Shown here: in pieces, positions 45,796 through 57,900 of the stretch
Layout of the letters: every line of letters begins with the position of its first letter
Position numbering within the stretch: position 1 is the first letter of the stretch
NCBI GenBank assembly: GCA_963787375.1
Contig: CAWBCR010000013.1
Location: 62,001-126,000 of the forward strand
Source: CAWBCR01 sp963787375
Lineage (GTDB): Bacteria; Chloroflexota; Anaerolineae; Aggregatilineales; UBA3940
Length of the DNA stretch: 64,000 bases
Direction: 5' to 3'
Notes under the pieces: model-generated
Databases searched by the model: none
Told to the model about the DNA's origin: nothing
What the model saw: only the letters and a program-made list of their open reading frames with translations
Made by a program: the position numbers and the translations under genes

Positions 45796-46927
45796 ACAGC
45801 GCCCGCAGCACCTCTCGAATCTGATCCAGCCAGCGAACAATGTAGAACGGCCACACAGGCCGGCCTGCCGCGACCGCATAGCGGCGGCGCATGTAGTCCT
45901 GTGGCGGAACAGCCACGCGGGCGGCCATCGCCAGGCGATCCGCTGGCGGAAGCTGGACGAGCCGGCGACGAACCTGGAACCAGCGCGCGCCCTGGCCGCG
46001 CAGCCGGTCGACACGGGCCGTGTCCTCGTCGGCGGGGCGGTGCGCGCGGAGCTGCTCGACCAGACCTGGCGGCAGCGGCGTCTCGAACAGCGCGGCGCAG
46101 GTGCTCAGCGCGCGCTCGACCGGGTACGTCCAGCGCAGCGCGGCAGCCTGCTCGACCGCCAGCGGCCAGTCAGGCGGATCCGCGCAGATCAGCAGGTGTA
46201 GGTCGTAGCTGCGCTGGACGTACGTCTCGGCGTGCTGAAGCTCGGCGTGGGCGCACAGGTAAAGCAGGCTGGCGGTCGGTGTCAGCGTATGGAACTGGCC
46301 CCGTGCCGCGCGATACGGCTGCGTCTGCGACCAGAACCAGGCCAGCCCATCCGGCGACAGTATGCTTTCGTCAACGCTAAGCAGGTGGTGGTGAAGCTCC
46401 AGAATCACGGCGCGGGCCGGGCCGCCCATCAGCTGATCATGCTGGCTTCGCTTGAGGACGAGCGGATCGCCGGGGGCAAACAGGTGCGGGTCGTCGGGGC
46501 GGTAGGTGTAGCCCAGCGCGCGGACGGCCTCCAGCGCGTCGGCGCGCCGCGCCTGCGGAATGAGCACGTCGAGGTCGCTCATGGGACGCAGATCGGGGCG
46601 CGGGTAGAGCGTCTGCGCCAGGACGACGCCCTTGATCCACACCGTGTCGATGCCGGCTGCCTGCAGAACGGCCTCGATTTCCGCCTGCGCGATCTCCAGC
46701 GCCGCGTAATGGGCAGCGCTCTGGCGGGCGGACTGCTTCAGTGAGGCTGCGCTGGCAGCAGGCAGGCTCATGCCGGCCTCGTCGACGCGATGCAGCAGCA
46801 GCGGCCCCATGCCGTGCCGGACGGCCAGGCCGGCCAGCGCGGGCCAGCGCTCGGCGGGTACGGCGTCCGGTGGCAGCCGCCCGGCTACAACGGCAGCAAG
46901 CTCCTCAAGCGGAAATAACGAGCCCAT
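45770..46927 (-). CDS. Nucleotidyltransferase of the NTP_transf_5 family
   Basis: A 385-residue protein with the family pattern. A helical N-terminus comes first, then VWIKGVVLAQTLYPRPDLRPMSDLDVLI (residues 96-123). This contains the lysine-glycine pair and the metal-binding SDLD of polymerase-beta-type nucleotidyltransferases. LELHHHLL and LLYLCAHAELQH follow. Members of this family recur in lasso-peptide clusters together with HPr kinases. Here the gene points toward the lasso genes and follows the AAA/SH3b gene by four bases, so it is transcribed with that gene. The modified substrate is unknown. Confidence 0.78.
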   Translation of the reverse strand: MGSLFPLEELAAVVAGRLPPDAVPAERWPALAGLAVRHGMGPLLLHRVDEAGMSLPAASAASLKQSARQSAAHYAALEIAQAEIEAVLQAAGIDTVWIKGVVLAQTLYPRPDLRPMSDLDVLIPQARRADALEAVRALGYTYRPDDPHLFAPGDPLVLKRSQHDQLMGGPARAVILELHHHLLSVDESILSPDGLAWFWSQTQPYRAARGQFHTLTPTASLLYLCAHAELQHAETYVQRSYDLHLLICADPPDWPLAVEQAAALRWTYPVERALSTCAALFETPLPPGLVEQLRAHRPADEDTARVDRLRGQGARWFQVRRRLVQLPPADRLAMAARVAVPPQDYMRRRYAVAAGRPVWPFYIVRWLDQIREVLRALFSGRGRPR

Positions 46928-46931
46928 CGCG

Positions 46932-48707
46932 CTACCGGCCCGGAAGGGTGACGCTGCCTTCGATGGACAGGTCACCGGGGCAGGTGCCATCGTAAAACGT
47001 CACGCGCTGCTCACCGCTGATCACGATCAAGTCCCCCTGCACGGTGATGGTCCCTGTTATGTCCTCGCTAGTCGTCGCCCGCGCGGCTGAGACGTCGAAG
47101 CTGGCGGTGACCGGGTCGTAGGTGCCGAGCAGGAGCGTGCCGTCGATCTGCCGCAGCAGGCTGATCCGCCGGTCGTTCAGGTTGAAGGTGTAGGTGGCGG
47201 TGAAACCTGAGTAGCCGGCGCAGTTGCTGATGTCGGTCGCGTCGATCAGCACCACAAACGTGCCGGGCAGCTCCGGCGTCGGCACGGGGCTTGGGAACGC
47301 CGTCAGCGGCGTGTCGGGCACGGCGGGGCCTGGCCCGCTTGACACCGGCTGAGTGCCGATGCCGGTCACCGGCACATCGACCACGACAAACGGCAGCGCG
47401 TCAAACTGCGTGGTGGCGACCCAGCCGGTCTGCCCGTCCAGCGTGGCGACGAATAGCCACTCGCCGGGATTGTCGCGACCCAGCACGTTGATTACCATCC
47501 CCGCCGGCAGGATCGACAGCGCCGCCGCCCCGGCGTCAGGCAGGGCGCGCAGGTGCGACTCATAGGACAGCGTCACCTGGCCGACGATTCGCGGCGTGGC
47601 CGGCGGCGCGGGCGTGGGGAACGCAGTCGGCGGCAGCGGCGTGACGGTGGGCGTGATCGTCGGCGTCGGGGTACGTGTCGGCGGTGAGTGGTAGCCCGAC
47701 GGCGCACCTCCCCCTGCCAGGGCGCTCCCCATGAAGCCCACCACCTGGCGGCTGAACAGCGCAAATGCCCCCAGCAGCAGGCCGCACAGGATGGCGGCCA
47801 GCACCGGCAGAAGCCAGCGGCGGTTCGGCGGCTCGATGCGCAGCGGCGGCGGCTCGTCGTCCAGGATGTCGGGCGGCAGCGCCGCGACCGGCTGGTCAGC
47901 CGGAACCTGGAAGACGGCGCAGCCCGCATGATTCGCCGTCAGGCAGGTGCTGGCCTGGTAGGTCAGCTTGATCGGCTGCGGTACCGCCGGCCTCAGGCAG
48001 ACATTGCGGGGGAGTAGCACCGCGCCCGTGCGGTCCTCAGCGCCCAGGAAAGAGCAGTAGCGCGGCTCGACGGGCAGCGGTGGCCGCTGCGGAGTGACGG
48101 CCTGCCTGGCGGATGATCCGGGCGGGGAAGGCACATGATCGAAGACATAGACCTCGGCGTCCCGCTGGAGCATGTCGAGGATGGGGCTGTGGGCGGCGCT
48201 CAGCTCGCGCAGGTCGACGTGGCTGGTCACGACGAAGGGAAGTGCATTCCCCTGGCGATAAGCGATCAAATCCTGAAGCTGCTGCAGTGCTGGGGCGCTC
48301 AACTCGACCCACGTGGCGGCAAAGTCGTCGACGATCAACACCGGCGCGCGATACAACAGATCGCGCTCGACACCTTCCGGCATCGCGGACAGCAGATCAA
48401 TGAGACGGCGCAGTGGGAGGAAGACGCCCGGCTGTGCGAGGTGCCCGGCGATGTACGCGGCCAGCATCGTCCGGCCCGTGCCCACCGCGCCGACGAGTAC
48501 CAGGCTGCCATGGGGATTCGCGATAAAGGCCTCTGCTGCCCTGAACGCGACAGCGAACTGCGCGCGCTGGACCGGCGGCAGGCTGTGCGCGACACGCAGA
48601 ACGTCGTCCCGTGTGAGTGACAGGTAGCGGGCCGGGATGGCACTGATCTGCTGCGGGTCCCGCGGGCCCGTGTCGCCGGGCTGGTTGTGATCGCTGTCTG
48701 CCGTCAT
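46932..48707 (-). CDS. AAA ATPase-like domain joined to a transmembrane segment and an SH3b domain
   Basis: A 591-residue multidomain protein. Residues ~30-190 resemble DnaC/IstB-type AAA ATPases: Walker A LVGAVGTGRT (71-80), with arginine R79 in place of the usual lysine, and Walker B VLIVDDFA (123-130). A cysteine-containing linker leads to a membrane helix near 300-325 (WLLPVLAAILCGLLLGAFALF) and a Thr/Pro linker. An SH3b domain follows (LRALPDAGAAALSILPAGMVI, EWLFVATLDGQTGWVATTQF), then a beta-rich end with two cysteines. The ATPase would face the cytoplasm and the SH3b the outside. I know no named family with this order. Confidence 0.7.
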   Translation of the reverse strand: MTADSDHNQPGDTGPRDPQQISAIPARYLSLTRDDVLRVAHSLPPVQRAQFAVAFRAAEAFIANPHGSLVLVGAVGTGRTMLAAYIAGHLAQPGVFLPLRRLIDLLSAMPEGVERDLLYRAPVLIVDDFAATWVELSAPALQQLQDLIAYRQGNALPFVVTSHVDLRELSAAHSPILDMLQRDAEVYVFDHVPSPPGSSARQAVTPQRPPLPVEPRYCSFLGAEDRTGAVLLPRNVCLRPAVPQPIKLTYQASTCLTANHAGCAVFQVPADQPVAALPPDILDDEPPPLRIEPPNRRWLLPVLAAILCGLLLGAFALFSRQVVGFMGSALAGGGAPSGYHSPPTRTPTPTITPTVTPLPPTAFPTPAPPATPRIVGQVTLSYESHLRALPDAGAAALSILPAGMVINVLGRDNPGEWLFVATLDGQTGWVATTQFDALPFVVVDVPVTGIGTQPVSSGPGPAVPDTPLTAFPSPVPTPELPGTFVVLIDATDISNCAGYSGFTATYTFNLNDRRISLLRQIDGTLLLGTYDPVTASFDVSAARATTSEDITGTITVQGDLIVISGEQRVTFYDGTCPGDLSIEGSVTLPGR

Positions 48708-48833
48708 TCAGAGCCTCTGAGATAGCCGTTCTGAGCTGCACGCTTTAGATTACCGCAACACGCCCGGTTCCGCTGCATTGATTAATCATGCAAAATTCAC
48801 GAAATCTTCTTCTCCACATAGCGCGCTTTGTGG

Positions 48834-48839
48834 TACAGT
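48834..48839 (+). promoter_or_regulatory. Possible extended -10 of the giant surface-protein gene
   Basis: TACAGT (48834-48839) preceded by TGG fits an extended -10. It lies in the ~240-base divergent gap between the AAA/SH3b gene and the surface protein. No other feature is evident in that gap. Confidence 0.35.
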
Positions 48840-48949
48840 AAGGCTGGATTTATCAGACAGAAATGCCCGTATTTATCTTTCTTAACCTTTGGGGGCCCAG
48901 ATTATGCTGCTTTCCCATTGGAATTATCAGGTCAAGGGGTAAAGGAATC

Positions 48950-51900
48950 ATGGTTTATAGAGTTTTTGCTGGCCTGCGGGGTCGCTCGATTGAGCGCATC
49001 CTGGCAGTTGCCTCGTTTCTGGCGTTGCTGGCGCTGTTTCTGTCGCCGGCTCCGAGAGCGTTCTCGGAAGAGCTGCCGCCGCCCGAAAATCCGACCTATA
49101 TTCAGACGAACGCGGCAGGCACCGATATCAGCCGCGGCGACTGGTACACCGCCGCTGCCGGCGGCGGCCCGGGTGGCTACCAGTATTATGCCATCTACGT
49201 GCCGTGCGGCTGGCCGACCAATAAGCCGGTCGATATTGACCTGTACAGCCCCGAGATGAACCAGAACGCGCTGGGGCTGGCCGATGAGGATGACAACGGC
49301 AACATCAACTGGGCCAACCCGACGGCTGCCAACCAGACGACCTTCGAGCTGTACAGCCCGGGCACGACCTTTACATCCTATGCGACGCCCGGCCCCGGCG
49401 CTGCCGGCAGCCTGATCCAGACCAACTACCTGCCCAGCACCCAGCCCGAGCAGTGGGTGCGCTTCTACACCATCGACGTCGCCGCGACCGGCTGCGGACA
49501 GTACCTCCTGCGCGTAGCCGCTTCTGATGACGACCAGAACGGCTGGCGGCTGCGCATCGGCGCCGACGACGACAACAATCCCAACAACACCCCGCCGCCA
49601 CTGGGCTACGACGACGCCGACAATACACCCGGCACCGGCGACGAACTAATCATCGGCATGCTGCAGACGGCCTTCCAGCACGACAACGGCGTGCTGACCT
49701 GCCTCGACCTGTACCAGTACGTCACCCCCAGCCAGACGTCGGTGACATTCAACAACTTTGACTTCGACTACCCCGGTCTGGGCACCGACACAACAGTGAC
49801 CTATTACTCTCCAAACGGGAGGGTGATAACGGGCACGGCATCGGGCGGCACGGCCTGGAACAACGGCAGCAACACCACGCGCGGCGGTGATACCTACACC
49901 AGCGCCAATGCTGCCTTCGCCAGCGGCTGGTGGCGCATCCGTAGCTGCGTCACGAATCACAACCAGTACATTCAGGAAGGCCAGCTTGCGGTGCCGACCT
50001 TCTACAAGCAGCCCCCGACGCCGGCCCTGAAGATCGAGAAGACGAACAAGTCTGTCACGAGGACCAACGGTCAAGTCGATAAGCTACGACATCACGATCA
50101 CCAACACCTCTAACGTGACTTACACACCCGGGGAGGCCAACAGCGTAGTCATTCGCGACACTCTGCCGGTCAGGGAGCAACGGCGCAACGCCGTCATCTA
50201 TAATAGCTGCACGGTCAAGCCGCCCTACACCGGCACGTGCACCTACAATGCCAACGGTGGCTCGGATCACTACCTCGACATTACCCTTAACCAGGGCATC
50301 GAGCGCGGGCGCGACGGCCATCGTCACCCTCAACGTCACGACGAACTGCTGGCACACGCACCTACAACAACAGCGCCTGCGTTACCTACACAGATGAGCT
50401 CGGCAACCCTTTCCCTTCAACCTGTACGCCACCTTCACCGTCGATAAGCTCCAGGCGGGTGATACTGTCTGGCTGGACACGGACGGCGATGGCATTCGCG
50501 ACGTAGGCGAGGCTGGCTTCCCCAACGTCACGCTGCGGCTGTACAACGTCGGCCCGGACGGCGTGCCGGGCGGCGGCGATGACGTGCTGGCGGGCACCAC
50601 CACCACCGACGCGAACGGCTACTACCTGTTCAACTACACCATACCCGGCACGTACTACGTCGACATCGACACCGCGACGCTGCCCGGCGGCGCGGCCCCG
50701 TGGACGGCTTCGCCCGGCACCACCGACCCGTCATCGCCGTTTAACCAGAGCGTCTACCTCGACGCCGACTTTGGCTACGGGGCCAGCCCATCCACCGCTG
50801 TGATCGGCGACCTGGTGTGGAGCGATGCCAACAATAACGGCGTCCGCGATCCCGGCGAGCCTGGCATCAGCGGCGTGACGCTCAACTTGATAGGCCCCGG
50901 CCCCGACGGCCTGCTGGGCACCGGCGATGACGTGGTCGTCGCGACGACCACCACCAACGACAGCGGCAACTACTACTTCACCGGTGTCACGCCCGGCGAG
51001 TACCGGGTCGACGTGACGGACACCGGCGGCAGGCTGGCCGGCTACACCATCACAGCGGGCTCACGCGATCCAACGCCGCCCATCACCGTCAACGCCGGCG
51101 ACAACTACCTGAACGCTGACTTTGGCTACCGCAACACCGGGTTATACACCATCACCGAACGTGTGTGGCTCGATACTAACGGCAACGGTGCGCAGGATGC
51201 AGGCGAGGTGGGCATTGCGAACGTCTCGGTTAACCTTGTCATCGCCGGCACAGATGGCATCTTTGGCACCGCCGATGACCGTGTGATCGCCACCACAATC
51301 TCCGCCTCTAACGGCGATTTCACCTTCACCGGCGTGCGCAATGGCGACTACAGGATCGTGATCGGGGACCGGCATGGCGTGCTCGACGAGTACACCGGCA
51401 CGACCGCCGATGCTACCAACAAATACCGCAACGTGACTGTCGCTGGTGCGAACATCACCGGCGTCCATTTTGGCTACCACCGCCGGGCACCATCGGCGAT
51501 ACCGTGTTCAGCGACCCGAACAACAATGGCGTGCAGGACCCCGGCGAGCCGGGCATCGGCGGCGTGTTTGTTGAGCTGTGGCAGGACACCGGCGACGGCG
51601 TCTTCAACAGCACAAACGACACGCGGCTCGGAATCACGCGCACGTGGCAGATGGCACCTATCTTTTCACCGGGCTCATCACCAGCGCCGGTGGCAACCGC
51701 TACTACGTGAGCGTTCTGGACAGCACGACGCTCGGCGGTATCAACAACCGATATAACCAGGACGGGCTGCTCGGCTTTACGCGGACAACTGCTGACAATG
51801 AGACAGGCGTGAATGCCTCGGCACCCAGCGGACGATTGTGCTGACGATGCGTCGCACGCATCAACCTGACTGCCGACTTCGGCTACCGCAACACCAACCT

Positions 51901-54900
51901 GGTCAGCGTGTCGGGCACGGTGTGGAACGACCTCAACGTCAACGCCTACATCGACGGCGGCGAGCCGGACCTCAGCAACGTGACGGTCGACCTGCTGGAC
52001 GCCAAGGGGCGCGTGGTGGCTACCACCACCACCGACGCCAACGGCAACTACACCTTCAGCGGCGTGCCGCGCGGCGGGTACACTGTGACGATCACCGACC
52101 GGAACCGCGTGCTGAACGGCTTCGAGCTTACCAGCGGCCTCGACAGCATCCCGGTGGCAGTGTGGACCAGCAACATCACCGGCGTCAACTTTGGCTACGT
52201 GCGCCCGCCATACAATGGCAGCATCGGCGACTTCGTGTGGTTTGACTCGGACCGCGACGGCGTGCAGGATGCCGGCGAAGGCGGCATCTCCGGAGTCACG
52301 CTGAACCTGTACAGCACCGGCACCGACGACATCATCGGCAATGGCGATGACGTGCTGATCGGCACGACCACGACCGACGCCACCGGCCACTACACCTTCG
52401 AGGGGCTTGCCCCCGGCAACTACTACGTCGACCCCGACGAGACCACGCTACCCAGCGGGCTGGCGGCGACGTTCGGGACCGGCGGCAACAGCGGCATGAT
52501 CAACCTGAGTGCCAGCGAGACGTACGATAAAGCTGACTTCGGCTATGCGTCGTCGGGCGGCACCGTCGCCCTGGGCGACCGCGTGTGGTACGACGCCGAC
52601 GGCAACGGCCTTCAGGACCCTGGCGAGGTGGGCATTGGCGGTGTGACCATCACCATCACCGGCCCATCCGGCACGTTCCATGTGACCACCCGCCCTGACG
52701 GCTCGTGGCTGCAAACGGGCCTCGCGCCCGGCGACTATACCGTCACGGTAGATGCCACGAACTTCTCGAGCGGCGTGCTACAGCCTCCCTATAACGCGAC
52801 GCCGACCAACGGCCCGGTTTCGCGCACGCTGACTGTCCCACCGGGACAGGACGTGCTGTATGCCGACTTTGGTTTCAACGGCGGCACCGCCGGCACCATC
52901 GGCGACACGGTCTTCCTGGACCCCAACGGCAATGGCGTGCAGAATAGCGGCGAGCCCGGCCTGGCAGACGTGACGCTCAACCTGATCAACCAGACGACGG
53001 GTGCGATCATCGCGTCGACCGTCACCGACTCGGATGGGCACTACAGCTTCGTCGGCGTGCCCGCCGGAACGTACACCGTCCAGGTTACCGACATCAACGG
53101 TAAACTGGCCGGGCTGGTCAACTCAACCGTTAACCCCATCACCTCGATTGTGCTGGCCAGCGGCGCGACGTACAACGACGCCGACTTCGGCTACGTGCCG
53201 ACCGCCGGCTCCATCGGTGACCTGGTGTGGAACGACATCAACGGCGACGGCGTGCACGACGCGGGCGAGCCCGGCATCCAGGGCGTCGAAGTCGACCTGT
53301 ACTTTGACGTAAACGGCGACGGGCTGCTCGACCCCGGTGTGGACAACCTGATCCGCACCACATACACGGACGTCAACGGCCAGTACGGGTTCGAGGGCCT
53401 GCCGGTTGGCTCCTTCCTGGTGGACGTGGTCGAAACCAGCTCTGCGCTGACCGGCTTCTCAAAGACAACGGGCCCCAATCCGGGCACCAACGACAACAGC
53501 CAGTCTGACCCATACGTAGTGGTGCTGACCACTTCTACGTCAATCCGGAACGATACGGCAGACTTTGGCTTCCAGGCGACCGGCACCGCCTACTCGATCA
53601 CCGGCATCACGTTTGAGGACGTGAACAACAACGGTGCCTTCAACAGCGGCACCGACAAGCCCACCAGTAGCGTCCTGCTGTACCTGTATCGCGATCTGGA
53701 TGGCGACGGTGTTCTGGACCCCGGCGAGCCGCTCATCGACCAGACTGTTTCGGGCAGCACCGGGACTGCCGGAGCCTACACCTTCGACGGTCTGCCGAAC
53801 GGGCACTATATCGTGCAGGCGGACGCCTCGCACTCGATCCTGAATGGCTTCCAGCAGACGACGCAGACGACTTCGGGTGGTGTGCAGCCGGTGTTTATCA
53901 ACAACGCCGACTCGGCCAACAACAACCTTGGCTTCTATGCCCCCGGCGGCGCGCAGACGACGCCCGTCACGCTGTCCTACTTCCACGCCTTCGATCAGGG
54001 TGAGACACTGCGTTTCGACTGGTCGACGTCGCTGGAGATTGGCAACGTCGGCTTCAACCTGTTCGCCAAGGTCGGCGGCGACCTGCGCCCGATCAACGAC
54101 ACGCTGATCGCCTCGCAGGCGGTCGACTCGACCGAGCGGCTGGATTATACCTACACGGCCACCGGTGTTGAGGGCAGCACCTTCTACATCCAGGACGTCG
54201 ACGTGCTGGGCCAGCCACAGATGCATGGACCGTTCGCGCTGGGCCAGGCCAGCGGCCAGCGTATCGCCCCCGACCCCATCGACTGGGCCAGCATCCAGGC
54301 CGAAAACGACAGCCTGGCCGCGCAGCGGCTGGCTGCCGAACGCGCCGCCGCTGAGGCTCAGGTCGCGCAGGCGCAGCTAAGCGACGGGCACGGGTTTGCC
54401 CGCGTGCGCCGCTCAGTTGCAACGGCGCTGGAATGGGTCGGTGGCCTGTTCAACGGGAAGCAGGCGGCTGCCGACAGCGGCTACCCGGTCTTCAACCTGA
54501 CGCTCGACCATACCGGCCTGTATCGCGTCACCTACGAGCAGCTTGCCGCCGCCGGGCTTGACCTGGACGGCGTGGCCGCCGCGGACATCGCGCTGACGTC
54601 TCAGGGCGCAAGCGTGCCCGTCCGCGTGGTGGGCGATCCGTTCGGGCCGGGCAGCTTCATCGAGTTCTACGGCGAGGCACTCGACACACTCTACACGCAC
54701 ACCAACGTGTACGCGCTGCACGTGGACCACAGCCTGGTGAGCCAGGTGGCGGTCGACAACACGCCGGTCGATGCAGGCGCGCCGGTTGCCAGCTACTACA
54801 TGGCGCAGGCCACCTACGGCTCGGACAAGGCGTACTCCTTCAGCTCGCCAAACGGCGACCCGTGGTATGACACGTCGATGCTGGCGCGCACGTCATCCAA

Positions 54901-57900
54901 GTCGTGGAACTACACCATCGCCGTTGATAACTACGCGGCCAGCGCAGCCCCCGCTACGTTGGACGTGCAGATGTGGGGCAGCACCGACTGGCCGCAGTCA
55001 CCCGACCACCGCGTCGTGGTCGGCTTCAATGGCACGAACATCGCCGATCTGACCGTCAACGGTATCGTCAACATCCCGGTGACGGCCAATCTACCGGATG
55101 GCACGCTGCAATCGGGCAACAACACGCTCAAGGTGACGCTGCCCGGCGATACTGGCGTGGCATACGACCTGGTAATGTTCGACAAGGCGACGGTGACCTA
55201 TCCGCGCGGCTTTGTCGCCAAGAACGGCGCGCTGACCTTTGACGGGTCGGCGCAGGCTTTCCGAGTGACGAACCTGCCCTCGCCTAACGTGACCGTGTAC
55301 CGCATCGACTCCGACGGCAGCCAGACGCTGCTGGCGGCCAGTGTCGATGGCAGCGGCGGCTCGTACAGCGCCACCTTCGCCGGCACGTCACATAACGCAA
55401 CCTACATCGTGACGGCGGACAGCGCTGTGCGCACGCCCGACGTCGTACCCGGCAGCCAGCCGGTCGACCTGCTTGGCGGCAAGACCGACTTCCTGATCAT
55501 CGCGCATCCCAACTTCATCGACGGCATCCAGACGCTGGCGCAGGTACGCGCGGCGCAGGGCCTCAAGGTGCGGGTGGTCAGCGTCGACGACGTGTACGCG
55601 CAGTACAGCGGCGGTGTGTTCGACCCGCAGGCCATCCGCGACTACATCAAGGACGCGGTGAAGCAGGACGGTGTCAAATACGTGCTGCTGGTCGGCGGTG
55701 ACACGTACGACTATCTGCACAACACCAGTGCCAGCGCGATCAGCTTTATCCCGACTCTGTACGCGCCCACCGACGACCTAGGCATCGTGCAGTATGCGCC
55801 GGTCGACCCGCTGTACGCGGACGTGAACGGCGACAACGTACCGGACGTGGCGCTGGGGCGCTTCCCGGTGCGCACGAACGCCGAGCTTGACAGCATGATC
55901 GCCAAGACGCTGGCCTATGAAACCAACGACTACGGGCAGACGGCGGTCTTCGCCGCCGATATCTACGACGGCTCTGGCGACCAGCCGCTCAACTTCAGCG
56001 CTGACAGCGATGCGCTGATCTCGCAGCTTGGCGATGGTTGGTCGGTACAGCGCGCCTACCTGGACAACAGCAGCGTTGCAGCGGCGCAGGCCACCCTCGT
56101 TGATGCGATCAACAACGGCGTGGCGCTGACCAGCTTCATCGGCCACTCGTCGTATGACCGCTGGACCTTCAGCGGGCTGTTCAGCATGAACCAGGCGACC
56201 GCGCTCACCAATGCGGGGAGCCCGACCATCATCAGCCAGTGGGGCTGCTGGAATACCTACTTCGTCTCACCGACGGCCAACACGCTGGGCCACGCCTTCC
56301 TGCTCTCCGGCGACCGGGGCGCAGCAGCGGTGATGGGCTCATCGACGCTGACCGAGGACGCATCGGAGACGGCCCTCGGCCACATCCTGAACCCGTACCT
56401 CGTCCAGCCGGGCATGCGCATCGGCGACGCCATTACGCAGGCCAAGGCCGACCTGGCGGTAACCGACCCGTCGCTGCGCGATGTCTATCTTGGATGGACG
56501 CTGCTTGGCGACCCAACGCTGACCGTCGTGCGCGACCCGCACGCCAGCATGGCCCCGGTGGTCGATGCCGGCGCGAACGTCAGCACCAACATGGGCGACG
56601 AAGTGGGCTTCTCCGGTACCGTGCTTGACCTCGACCCTGGCGACAGCACCAGCGCCGCCTGGGACTTCGGCGACGGCACGACCGGCGGCGACACACTGAC
56701 CCCAACCCACGTCTACACCTGGCCGGGCGTCTACACCGTCACGTTGACGGCAACTGACAGCACCGACAAGACCGGCAGCGACACGCTGACTGTCACCGTG
56801 GGCGCGAACGGGGCCACCGTTGCGACCATCCAGCCTAACCCCGGCCTGTCTGCCGGCGAGGTCATGGTCTATCAGAATGGCTGGGAGACGCTCGACGGCA
56901 GCGTGGACGGCGCGGGCCGCCTCGCGGTGCAGCTCGACGCACTCCCGGATGACACGCCGCTGACGGCCCTCTACACCGTCACGCCTGCCCAGGACCTGGC
57001 GCTGTGCGGCCCGGCGGGACAGTGCGCCATCACACTGAACGGCGCGCCGGTCGACACGACCCGCACCACGGCGGACGATGGCAGCATCGTCTACACGGCG
57101 GATAACACGCTGGCGGCAGGCACCGCCACGCTGATCGGGCTGGGGCTTGACCCCACCGCAGGCGGCGCAGGCGTCGATACGGCGCTCGAACTCCAACACC
57201 AACGTGCAGGTCTCGGCGCAGGGCGACATCGCGCAGGTGCTGTCCATGCCCGACGGCGACGCGCAGCCGACCGGGATCGTCACCGCGGGTGATACCGGCG
57301 GCGACGCGACAGCCAGCTTCACGCTCGACAGCACGACGCAGGATGCGCTGTGCGTGGCCGCCAACGGCTGCTCGATCTTCGCTGGCGACGCCGAGACGCC
57401 GCTGGCGACCACCTACACGGCGCAGGACGATGGCAGCGCGCAGTACAGCGCAGCCCTGACCTTCGAGCCGTACGAGACGAAAGTGCTCACGCTGCGGCCC
57501 TACAGCGACACAACTCCGCCGGTCGTCAACTCGTTCGACGTGACGCCGCTCACCGTCATGGGTGGGCAGGACGTGACCATCAGCGCCAGCCTGCACGATG
57601 ACGGCGCGCTGGCCAGCGTCATCGCAACAGTCGACTTCGACGGCACGCAGACACCCATCACGCTGACGCCGGTCGACGGGCAGCCGGGCAGCTTCCAGGC
57701 GACCTGGACCGCGCCCGATGGCGGCAACGGTGCCTTCAGCATGACGCTCGAAGCGCAGGACGCGACCGGCAATACTGCGACCAGCGATCCGATCAGCGGC
57801 GTGGTCGACAGCGAACCGCCGGCGCTCACCGGGCTGGTGGTCGACGCTGCGAACTTCGACGGCGATGTGCCGCTCACCGCGCCGGGCGACTGCCTGACCT

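Noticed and set aside
56339..57412. 357-codon minus-strand frame inside the giant surface gene
   Set aside because: It is antisense to the C25/PKD coding region, without motifs or a ribosome-binding site.
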